64,000 nucleotides of DNA from an uncultured Saprospiraceae bacterium (GTDB lineage Bacteria; Bacteroidota; Bacteroidia; Chitinophagales; Saprospiraceae), in the NCBI GenBank assembly GCA_937942435.1, contig CALDEM010000017.1, forward strand, positions 1 through 64,000. The letters are read 5' to 3'. The notes under the pieces were generated by a model. It made no database searches, was not told where the DNA came from, and saw only the letters and a program-made list of their open reading frames with translations. The position numbers were made by a program, and so were the translations under genes. Shown here piece by piece: positions 18,801 to 26,004 of the stretch (within the stretch, counting starts at the first letter, position 1; the number at the start of each line of letters is the position of its first letter).

Positions 18801-19198
18801 AGATCGATGGAGTCGGCTCAGATCCTATCACAGTAGTTGTACAAGATGAGAACGGCTGTCAGGTGATGTTTGAAGACCTAGAGTTTTCACCTGGCTGTAC
18901 AAACCAAGGTCCTGTAAGGTTGTGTGAAGGCCGCACGATCATCTCTCCTAATGGGGATAGGATTAATGATTTATTTGAGATCCCTTGTGTTAATGATCCA
19001 GCAAATCAACCCAATAGTTTATCTGTCTTTGATAGGTGGGGTAACTGTGTGTTAGAAGCTAACAATTATACCAATGACTGGGATGGTACAGATATGTCAG
19101 GTGAACCGCTGCCAGAAGGTGGTTATATGTGGGTGTTGACAACAGGAGGTGCCGGATCAAGAGATTTATTTAGAGGAACCGTTTCAATATTAAGATAA
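15893..19198 (+). CDS. Cell-surface scaffold-like protein with four cohesin-like domains, SprB-like repeats and CHU_C sorting domain (protein C)
   Basis: 1101 aa, signal peptide 1-20 (AKAQ). Four cohesin-like modules follow at about 21-155, 178-312, 318-458 and 463-600, each with a pattern of a PGGTVDVDV- or GETICIPV-like strand, SFNWDPS-x-hydrophobic, LADGTxLFELCF and a closing FPIEI/VNxGxIxVxG strand. About five SprB-like Cys/Gly repeats (605-1000; GLAPATYQVTVTDDNGC is the clearest) lead to a gliding-motility-type CHU_C domain (about 1010-1101; SPNGDRINDLF, FDRWGN, WDGTDMSGEPLPEG). It should be a T9SS type B cargo attached to the cell surface. The PorP/SprF gene 43 bp downstream is the usual partner of such proteins. 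Cohesins normally bind dockerins, which the two flanking giants carry. Confidence 0.82.
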   Translation: MNKILLACILSLSVVFTAKAQVEFSFGSDSLSTPGGTVDVDVLISGFDDIISMQLSFNWDASVYSFSSIENVTDQLDEFNAGSIGTPDNAVVVQDGQLTLSWSGPNTAPRSLPDGTRLFTVRLNGVGSLCGSTQIQISNTPRVIEVVNNDFEILDATATGGNLAIYDASCEGNTGGGDDLSFTLGSITAAQGETICIPVTADNFNDIFSFQTGLSWDPSILRFTEIRDAGLQSVNANDAMSAQGLLNILWLFDQSSVTLADGTTLFEICFEVVGSAGSTSVRFVDNPGFPIEIADGNGRITDFMVNDAQFTVGGSGTSGVGLIAGNISTGGASSICIPITTRDFDAIGAFQAGVTFDPAVLRYTGVNQGGLSGVDIGDADSGSGELKVLWQADFSTPSVTLADNTVLFELCFDIIGAEGTSSAIAFASLQDFPIEFSSEIGRALEFFVNPGRISVTGMNTGGSDLSMTISTATISAGQTACLDVIVEGFQDIQGMGFAFEWDPAAISFAEVRNFNLPSLGTSQFVPSGNNRLRVLWNPTSAQSVADGTSIFQLCFTAPNPCTVGSSSVSFISDNIPIEIIGPNNEVLDVELNNGTVAISGCGSTGGGVLDISLVEVRQPTCHNNANGGVTVDFPNAVGTVMCLWTRVSDQRQITLNCNLLSAPGETYELTATDQGGNSGATTVTLSNPAAIVIEGDESGDPCNSTGQIALRVSGGTTATGGYQYAWSGGLPSSPTVSGLAPATYQVTVTDDNGCAQVAQFVLTGDNVDVDPVVTNSTDPDTPNGSIDLNPGSGAMLTYSWSTGETTSSISGLAPGEYSVEIRAGDGCISTQTFTVSEGFISGSNIVDAVTSRYNGFGVSCNGESDGILDGMVQGGCDAGAIEIQLNGSVVTLPVNNLPAGEHTIRIADACGNVFEETFFIEEPDPIELVSVDEVRCPTSGNNGILGLNLSGGTGVYSLTSSVGNQGTDNEIDGVGSDPITVVVQDENGCQVMFEDLEFSPGCTNQGPVRLCEGRTIISPNGDRINDLFEIPCVNDPANQPNSLSVFDRWGNCVLEANNYTNDWDGTDMSGEPLPEGGYMWVLTTGGAGSRDLFRGTVSILR

Positions 19199-19241
19199 CC
19201 GACAAGCCTTAATTGGATACAACTTTTTTGAAAGGACAATT

Positions 19242-20171
19242 ATGAAGAAATTATACATAGCCTTTTTATTACTTTTCTTGTCAGCATCTATGCTAACGGG
19301 TCAGAGTAGATTATTCGGTGAGCGCTCTGTCTTTACTCAGTATCACTTAACGCCGTTCTTACTGCATCCAGGAGCTACGGGTCAGAACGATTATAGCCAA
19401 GTCATCGGTATCTACCGAAACACTTGGGCGACCTTTCCTGGCTCCCCAAAGACATTTGCATTTGGATATGACGGTGCTATCGGCAATAGAATAGGGCTCG
19501 GTGTCATCGGTATGAGTGACAGCTTCGCAGCATTTGGTACCAGCAAAGGGATTGTAAACTTGTCTTATACGATTGACTCTCCTAAGAACAAGCTGGGCTT
19601 TGGTATCTCAGGGGAGTATGTACAACATAGCCTTAATAGCAATGAGCTTCTAAGCACTCTAGTAGATAGATCTGATCAAGAGATCGTAGAGAGATTAGAT
19701 GGATATTCTTATCTGGATGCGAGTATCGGTATCTATGGTTTATATGATGGTAAGATCAGCTATGGTCTTACGCTACCGTCGATCATCAGTCAGAAGCTAA
19801 GTGGTGATGGTGATAGCCAAGATACAGAGATAGGCTTCATCGCTTCTGTCGGTTATCGATTAGATATACCAGAAAAGGATATCACATTTGAGCCATCAGT
19901 GTATGCTAAGAAGTTACTTTTTGTGCCATTTCATGTTGATATCAACTTAAAAGCTGACTTCCTCAATGAGCAACTGACAGCCGGTCTATCAGGATCTGTA
20001 GGTGGCGAAAAGAGAATCGGTTTTTTGATTGGCACACAAGTAAATAACTTTGGCTTTCATTACTCATACAATTTATCGCTGCACAAGTTTCAGCAGTACA
20101 ACAACGGTTCTCACGAGCTTTCACTGAAGTTGCGTCTTCAACCTTATCAGAAGGTCAAGGTGGAAGGGTAG
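19242..20171 (+). CDS. PorP/SprF family T9SS-associated outer membrane protein
   Basis: 309 aa with signal peptide (1-20, MLTGQ) and a beta-strand-rich outer membrane body; the opening QYHLTPFLLHPGATGQ and RNTWATFPGSPKTFAFGYDG are typical of PorP/SprF. In Flavobacterium, SprF is needed for surface delivery of SprB, and SprF-like genes sit beside their type B CTD cargo. Here it follows the cohesin/CHU_C protein by 43 bp in the same orientation, so it is most probably the dedicated attachment or export partner of that protein. T9SS core genes are not in this window. Confidence 0.93.
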   Translation: MKKLYIAFLLLFLSASMLTGQSRLFGERSVFTQYHLTPFLLHPGATGQNDYSQVIGIYRNTWATFPGSPKTFAFGYDGAIGNRIGLGVIGMSDSFAAFGTSKGIVNLSYTIDSPKNKLGFGISGEYVQHSLNSNELLSTLVDRSDQEIVERLDGYSYLDASIGIYGLYDGKISYGLTLPSIISQKLSGDGDSQDTEIGFIASVGYRLDIPEKDITFEPSVYAKKLLFVPFHVDINLKADFLNEQLTAGLSGSVGGEKRIGFLIGTQVNNFGFHYSYNLSLHKFQQYNNGSHELSLKLRLQPYQKVKVEG

Positions 20172-20670
20172 AACACAATGTTGTGGTGCTTTTGTTCATA
20201 GTTGACTATGTGCTTTTGTCATATTGTTTTCTATTTATCTGAATCTGATTCTTCTTACTATCTGGTCTTCCATAGATAGATAGTACTTGTGCTAAGCTTT
20301 GGTATGCAGGTTTGTATTATATAGATGTCTTCATACTTGAGTATGAGTTTTATGTATGAAACTTTGAACTTGCTCTTCTCTGTGATCTTCTGGTTATTAC
20401 TCTTTTCTAATTGGTATATTGTCATATACTTTTTGTGAAAATTGTCATTAAGATTTTGTCACTTTGATCTTGACAGTTGAGTTTGAACTTAGTTGAGTTG
20501 CATAAATATCGCCTTCCTCAAGTGAACTTCTCCTTTCTTTTGACAACTGTTCTTTCTTCCTCATAATATTCGTTTACTGATCAGAATGAGGCTTATATCT
20601 ATCTACATATGTATGGTATTATACATATTAAAATAATTATATATATATAAATTACCCCACATGTGAGAGA
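20172..20670. other. AT-rich intergenic region
   Basis: No gene-like frame. It contains TTGTCA at 20216, 20419, 20442 and 20456 and its complement TGACAA at 20541; three copies fall within about 45 bp. The meaning is unknown, possibly regulator half-sites. No terminator with a clear T-run was found after the PorP/SprF gene. Confidence 0.5.
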
Positions 20671-21112
20671 TGACCGCAGGGGTCAAATGGTATATTTGTG
20701 GAGATGATGCGGAAGGTGTCATTCATTATTAAGGAAAAGATGATATCATCTTGGGTTGATTACGGTATGAAATAAGACCATTATTAAGACGAAATCAGTT
20801 CTGAGCGATCAGGGCACCCAGTAATCCCCGAGTTGATTCTCTACATCCATTTTAGTCTAAATCATGAGGAGAAATCCTCCCTGTCCGTTCCAGGTGTTTG
20901 CTTCTTGTTGTAAGCAAAAGTAAACGTGGCGGTTGTCGGCTCAAATCCAGAGGTGGATTTGTGGCTCTTTAGTTTGTGGCTAGATGTAGTTGCAGGTGTA
21001 TTAAATTTATTTAATACGATTTGAGATCCTCGACGAAATCATTTTTATAATGGATCAGAGAATCAAACCGATTTATTTAACTCAAAAACTTTTAATAACT
21101 AAACTCAATCTC
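20671..21112 (+). promoter_or_regulatory. Candidate promoter/operator and long structured 5' leader of protein B
   Basis: A perfect inverted repeat TGACC-GCAGG-GGTCA (20671-20685) sits just upstream of a -7-like TATATTTG (20691-20698). Downstream are a 16-nt perfect palindrome AAGATGATATCATCTT (20737-20752); hairpin GAGGA-GAAA-TCCTC with a GNRA-type tetraloop (20866-20879); hairpin TTTGCTT/AAGCAAA (20897-20918); hairpin CAAATCCA-GAGG-TGGATTTG (20942-20961); and an AT hairpin with 8-bp arms (20998-21017). CTACATC (20841-20847) can pair with GATGTAG (20983-20989), closing the middle three hairpins into one multi-branched element. It fits no RNA family I recognise. It could be a cis-acting leader or a separate small RNA. 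Confidence 0.45.
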
Positions 21113-24100
21113 ATGAAAAGATCGAATTTTACTTTTCTTCTTTTCGCCTTACTGAGTTTCGTCTCTATTAATCTGGGAGCCCAATCTAGCTCTTGTATTG
21201 GTGAGGTGAATATATCAGTAGATGCGATGTGTGGGTTCGAAGTCAATGATGCTGTTCTTGGTTACACAGGAGCAACACCGGCTCAATCCATAGTTTACGC
21301 AGGGACAGGATCTGGAACAGCTTTTCCAGCTACAGGATCCTTGACAGGCGCAGGTGGCCTTGGCTTACCTGACGGTGGTACTGTTCAGTACCAATTATTT
21401 GCTGGGCCTGGTGGCACTGGCACTATGTTATGTTGGGGTAATATCAACCTCGAAATTAAGCAAACTCCGGATCCGGTATTTATGGTACACAATGTAATGT
21501 GTAGTCAGCCATTGCCGACCTTGCCTAAAGTAGCGGATGTTGCTGCTGCAGCTAATGGAGATTGTTCTGCAGACATAACTAATATAGCAGTTAGTTCTTC
21601 AGTTTCTGGAGAGGCTTGTACTGGCTTTAAAACAATTCGTAAGATAACGGGTCTTGCTGATATCGATGGTCGTAAGAGTACTATCGTGTTAAGAGTTGAT
21701 ACTATCAACGAGATGCCATTGGATCTTGGAGATGTAGTTGGACCTCATGGTATGGCTCCAGGTACAGAATTTGAAGATGCAGTGACACTTAGTTGTTCTT
21801 ATCTTGATGAATTAGGATTTGATTATCCTAGCCCTGAAGCGGTATACACGCACGTGGCAAGAGATTTACAAAGATCAGCTGCTACGCAATTTGGTTCAGG
21901 TTTAAGTGCTTCTGGTTTGAGTGCTACTGATGCTGGGATTTTAGCTAATACATATGCTTATCCTCACCTTATTAAGGATACTGTGTTTGTATCTAGAGCA
22001 CCTCGAACTACAACTACAGAAGTTAGAGATACTACAGAAACAAAGATTAATGTAGGTACTGATGCAGATCCGATTTGGGTTCTTGCTGATGTTGTGACTA
22101 AGACTGACAGAATAGATACAGTTGGATATGATACAACTAACAGAATAGTTCTTATACCGATTACTAAGGGTGTTGTATGTAACTTTAGTACTAAGTGTAC
22201 AGATATGCAGTTTGCCGGATGTGCAGGACCTAATACAAAGGTTATGCGTACTTGGCAAGTACTTGATTGGTGTTCAGGTTCTGTAGAAGAGTTTGTACAG
22301 TGGATTAAGTTAGAATCTCCTGCACCTATCATTACTTCTATCCAAGGTAGAACTACAGATACTAGAAGAGCAGGAAACTTCTTTGCTGTATACGGAAGTC
22401 CAGCTGTTATCGAAGTGGATATAGCACCATGGACATGTGCAGCTCAGTTAGCATTGTCAGCTACTGGTTATTTTGGATGTGAAGCAGAAGGAAGCCTTGT
22501 ATGGTCATCTTCAGCTGGTGTTATTGGTTCAGATAATGTATTACGTAACCTATGGTTAGGTGAGAATGCAGAGGTTTGTGTTAGAGCAGTAAGTGACTGT
22601 GGAAGCCATGCTGACGTAAGTGAAGTATGCTTTACAGTACGGCCAATCAACAATATCTTCCCAGTGCCAGTTGCTGAGGATCAAGTTAATGTTTCATTGA
22701 CAGGAGATCCTACAGGAACAGTATCTGACGACGGAGGTGTTGCTAAAGTATTTGTAGACGCTATCGATGCAGGTTCTCACAACGCAGGTTGTGGAGAGGT
22801 TGAGACGTGTTTATTGAGAAAAGAAGAATTGGAGAATCCAGTTTTAGATCGTTTCGGTAACCAAGTATATGTTGGAGGACAGGCTATATATCACCCAGCT
22901 GGATGTGATGTAGATGGTGTTCTTCCAGGATCACCTGGTTCTAAGAATATACCGGCAAGACCAGCTATACCATACGTAGTATGTAAGGATTTTGTTAAGT
23001 TCTGTTGTTCAGATCTTGGTGATAACCTTGTGGCACTAGTTGCTGACAATGGTCTTAATCAAGCACACTCATGGTCTGTAGTAACAGTTGAAGACAAATC
23101 AGCTAATATATACCGGTGTGTTAACTTAAGCTTAGATTGTGGTGACACATATACATTAGCTCAAGTACATCCAAGATCTACTCAAGGCACTATATGTACT
23201 GATGATAATCTTACACCTACTGTAGCGACAGATGGAGATGCTTGTGGTAATCAAGTAGATGTAATCACATGGAGAAACAGTGCTGGTGAAGTAGTATGTC
23301 AGTCAAGAGTTTCCTTTACAGGTGTGAGCAATTTTAATCCATATGAGATCAAGTGGCCTAAGCACTATACAGGTGAGTCAGAGACTGGTGTAGTAAGAGA
23401 ATGCGAGCCATGGTTAGATTCTGATGGTGATCCTGTGACAAGCAGAGGTGTAGCATTATATAGAATAGTAGAGTATACCGACGATGTAAATATGGGTGCA
23501 TCATTTGATTGTGCAGAAGGAGAAGATACTGGTGTGCCAGTATGGTGTCAAGCTGCATGTGCACTTGTAGTTGCTAACTTCGAGCCATTAGAGTTAGAAG
23601 CAGCAGATGCATGTAAGAAGATCATTAGAAGATGGACAGTTATTGACTGGTGTACTTGGGATCCGAATACATCAAATCAAGATGACGAGAATGATAGTGC
23701 AACAGATTCATTCCAAGCAGTAGATGATGAGTGGTTAGACGCTTTCAGTCCTGATGATGCTGGTGCGTGGTATACAGATTATAGTGTGCGTGGAACACAA
23801 GTTCCTAACTATGATGAGTTTGGAAGAGCAACAGGAGGAACCGTTACAGGATTGCCTTGTGGTACTTGCGACAAGCAAAATGAGCAAGCTGATCATGTAT
23901 ATTTCAGATATACATCAGTTGATCCAGATGGTTATTACACATTTGATCAAGTAATCAAAGTATTGGATGAAACAGCTCCAACTGTAACAGCTCCAGAGAC
24001 ATACACAGTGTCTATCTCAGGAGGTGCACAGGCTAAAGGAGATGATTTTGACGGTTGTGTAGGAAGTGCGGCAATAACGGCTTCTGTATCTGATATGTGT

Positions 24101-25861
24101 GGAGACACAGACTTATCAGCAGATGGTGCTGCTTGGTGGATAACAGTATTGAACTCATCTGGCAATGTAATTGCAACGAGAACAGCGTTTGGTACAACTG
24201 CTACAATGAGCACTCAAAATGGTACTCAAGGATCAGCGCATACTATTGTATGGACTGTAAGAGACGGTTGTGGAAACGAAGGGACTGCGAGAACAGCAGT
24301 ATCATTCGTAGATGATAAATTACCTACACCAGTATGTTTCCAAGATCTTAGTACAGCGATTATGCCTGCTACAGGAACTGTAGAGATATGGGCTGCTGAC
24401 TATGACAACGGATCATTTGATAACTGTTCAGAAGTAGAGCACTGGTTCTTATTAGATGAGAACGGTAACCCAACAGATGATCAGACTACAGGTACATTTA
24501 GCAGAAATCTATTAGTGACATGTGATATGATAAGAGAGTTTGGCCAAGGCGAGACGCTTGTATTAGGATTATATGTTAGCGATGCACAGTTGAACATTGA
24601 CTTCTGTAATATCACATTGAATATTAACGGAGCAGCAGAGAACTGTGACCTTAACAGTACAGCAGGTTTCATCAGTGGAACAGTTGCAACTAACTTAGGT
24701 GATATGTTAGAGAGTGCGGAAGTAGCACTTAATGTAGGAGCGAGAGATCTTACAGAGGTATCAGGACAGTATATGTTCAGTGGTAGAGCTTTAAACCAAT
24801 CATATGACATCAAAGCTGAGAAGAATGATGACTACTTGAATGGTGTATCTACACTTGACTTGGTATTGATCCAGAAGCACGTATTAGGATTACAGACATT
24901 AGATGATCCATATTTGATTATCGCATCAGATATCAATAATGATGGAAGAGTAACAGCATCTGACTTAGTAGATCTTCGTAAGTTGATCTTAGGAGTTACA
25001 GCTGAGCTACCATCTAATGATAGCTGGAGATTTGTTGATGCAGCACATCAATTTACAAGCCCAGAATTGGCATTCCCATTCCCTGAGGTAGTAACAATTG
25101 ATAACTTAAGCGGCAACATGCCAAATCAAAACTTCGTCGGAATCAAGATCGGTGATGTAAGTGGTAACGCGATAGCAAATAGCTTGTTATCATCAGGAAG
25201 AAGCGTAGCTGGTAAAGTTGCACTTCAGATAGAAGATACAAGAGTTGCAGCAGGTGAGTTAGTTGAGGTATCATTAAACTCAAATGACTTTGCAGGTATC
25301 GCAGCATACCAGTTCACTATGGAGCTTAACGGCTTAGAGTTTGTAGGAGCAACATCAGGTGGTGTAGAAGTAAGCGAAGCTAACTTTGCAGTACTTGACG
25401 CTAATACAGTTACAACAGCATGGTTCTCACCAGAAGGTGTGACAGCTTCAGACTTATTTACATTAACATTTAAGGCTACAACAGATGTAACTTTAAGTGA
25501 AGGATTATCATTGAGCTCAAGAGTTACTGATGCTAAGGCATACACAGCGACTTCAGAGATCATGGATGTTGTGTTCGAATACAACACAGCAGGTGTAGCA
25601 GGTTTTGTTTTAGGACAGAACACACCTAACCCATTTGATAATGTAACAACGATAGGATTCGAATTGCCAACAGCAGGTACTGCAACATTGTCAGTATTTG
25701 ATGTAACAGGAAAGACTATCTCAGTAATCGAGAATACTTATAACGCAGGTTATAACACAATCGAATTGAGCAAGTCAACTCTTGGTACAACTGGTGTATT
25801 ATACTATCAATTAGAGAGCGGTGATTTCACTGCTACTAAGAGTATGATTTTAATCGACTAA
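21113..25861 (+). CDS. Giant T9SS-exported surface protein with HYR-like modules, dockerin and cohesin-like domain (protein B)
   Basis: 1582 aa. Start chosen at ATG 21113, giving signal peptide MKRSNFTFLLFALLS ... NLGAQ; an upstream in-frame ATG at 21050 adds 21 residues and spoils it. Same order as protein A: long Cys-containing Ig/HYR-like region with WxVxDWC motifs (Arg379, Arg840), dockerin (about 1236-1305; DINNDGRVTASD is a complete calcium loop, first loop NDDYLNGVSTLD degenerate), IKIGDVSGNAIAN, a cohesin-like domain (about 1340-1490; AAGELVEVSLNSNDFAGIAA, LFTLTFKAT) and type A sorting domain (GQNTPNPFD, about 1505-1582). Codon use leans strongly to GTA, GCA, ACA and TTA, more than in the neighbours, suggesting high expression. 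It has a strong terminator and its own long leader, so it is monocistronic. Confidence 0.88.
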   Translation: MKRSNFTFLLFALLSFVSINLGAQSSSCIGEVNISVDAMCGFEVNDAVLGYTGATPAQSIVYAGTGSGTAFPATGSLTGAGGLGLPDGGTVQYQLFAGPGGTGTMLCWGNINLEIKQTPDPVFMVHNVMCSQPLPTLPKVADVAAAANGDCSADITNIAVSSSVSGEACTGFKTIRKITGLADIDGRKSTIVLRVDTINEMPLDLGDVVGPHGMAPGTEFEDAVTLSCSYLDELGFDYPSPEAVYTHVARDLQRSAATQFGSGLSASGLSATDAGILANTYAYPHLIKDTVFVSRAPRTTTTEVRDTTETKINVGTDADPIWVLADVVTKTDRIDTVGYDTTNRIVLIPITKGVVCNFSTKCTDMQFAGCAGPNTKVMRTWQVLDWCSGSVEEFVQWIKLESPAPIITSIQGRTTDTRRAGNFFAVYGSPAVIEVDIAPWTCAAQLALSATGYFGCEAEGSLVWSSSAGVIGSDNVLRNLWLGENAEVCVRAVSDCGSHADVSEVCFTVRPINNIFPVPVAEDQVNVSLTGDPTGTVSDDGGVAKVFVDAIDAGSHNAGCGEVETCLLRKEELENPVLDRFGNQVYVGGQAIYHPAGCDVDGVLPGSPGSKNIPARPAIPYVVCKDFVKFCCSDLGDNLVALVADNGLNQAHSWSVVTVEDKSANIYRCVNLSLDCGDTYTLAQVHPRSTQGTICTDDNLTPTVATDGDACGNQVDVITWRNSAGEVVCQSRVSFTGVSNFNPYEIKWPKHYTGESETGVVRECEPWLDSDGDPVTSRGVALYRIVEYTDDVNMGASFDCAEGEDTGVPVWCQAACALVVANFEPLELEAADACKKIIRRWTVIDWCTWDPNTSNQDDENDSATDSFQAVDDEWLDAFSPDDAGAWYTDYSVRGTQVPNYDEFGRATGGTVTGLPCGTCDKQNEQADHVYFRYTSVDPDGYYTFDQVIKVLDETAPTVTAPETYTVSISGGAQAKGDDFDGCVGSAAITASVSDMCGDTDLSADGAAWWITVLNSSGNVIATRTAFGTTATMSTQNGTQGSAHTIVWTVRDGCGNEGTARTAVSFVDDKLPTPVCFQDLSTAIMPATGTVEIWAADYDNGSFDNCSEVEHWFLLDENGNPTDDQTTGTFSRNLLVTCDMIREFGQGETLVLGLYVSDAQLNIDFCNITLNINGAAENCDLNSTAGFISGTVATNLGDMLESAEVALNVGARDLTEVSGQYMFSGRALNQSYDIKAEKNDDYLNGVSTLDLVLIQKHVLGLQTLDDPYLIIASDINNDGRVTASDLVDLRKLILGVTAELPSNDSWRFVDAAHQFTSPELAFPFPEVVTIDNLSGNMPNQNFVGIKIGDVSGNAIANSLLSSGRSVAGKVALQIEDTRVAAGELVEVSLNSNDFAGIAAYQFTMELNGLEFVGATSGGVEVSEANFAVLDANTVTTAWFSPEGVTASDLFTLTFKATTDVTLSEGLSLSSRVTDAKAYTATSEIMDVVFEYNTAGVAGFVLGQNTPNPFDNVTTIGFELPTAGTATLSVFDVTGKTISVIENTYNAGYNTIELSKSTLGTTGVLYYQLESGDFTATKSMILID

Positions 25862-25892
25862 GAAACGTAGAATAAAATCGGTTTTTGGGATG

Positions 25893-25937
25893 GCCTCTTT
25901 TCTACTTCGGTAGAAAGGGGGCTTTTTCCTTTTTTGT
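25893..25937 (+). terminator. Intrinsic terminator of protein B
   Basis: 13-bp stem (25893-25905 with 25910-25922, two wobble pairs) with a TTCG tetraloop, followed by TTTTTCCTTTTTTG. It lies 32 bp after the stop codon. Confidence 0.92.
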
Positions 25938-26004
25938 CAGTGAACATTAAGTCATGATAAATAGTCAACTTATAGCAGACTAAATTCGTTATATTCATAC
26001 ATTG

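Noticed and set aside
11796-20171. Cellulosome for polysaccharide breakdown
   Set aside because: No glycosidase, esterase or carbohydrate-binding module is linked; the only glycosidase (lacZ) is 26 kb from the cohesin gene, cytoplasmic and has no dockerin.
20841-20989. tRNA, tmRNA, RNase P or SRP RNA in the structured gap
   Set aside because: No T-loop GTTCRA box in context, no tRNA cloverleaf and none of the conserved cores of these RNAs; kept only as an unknown structured element.
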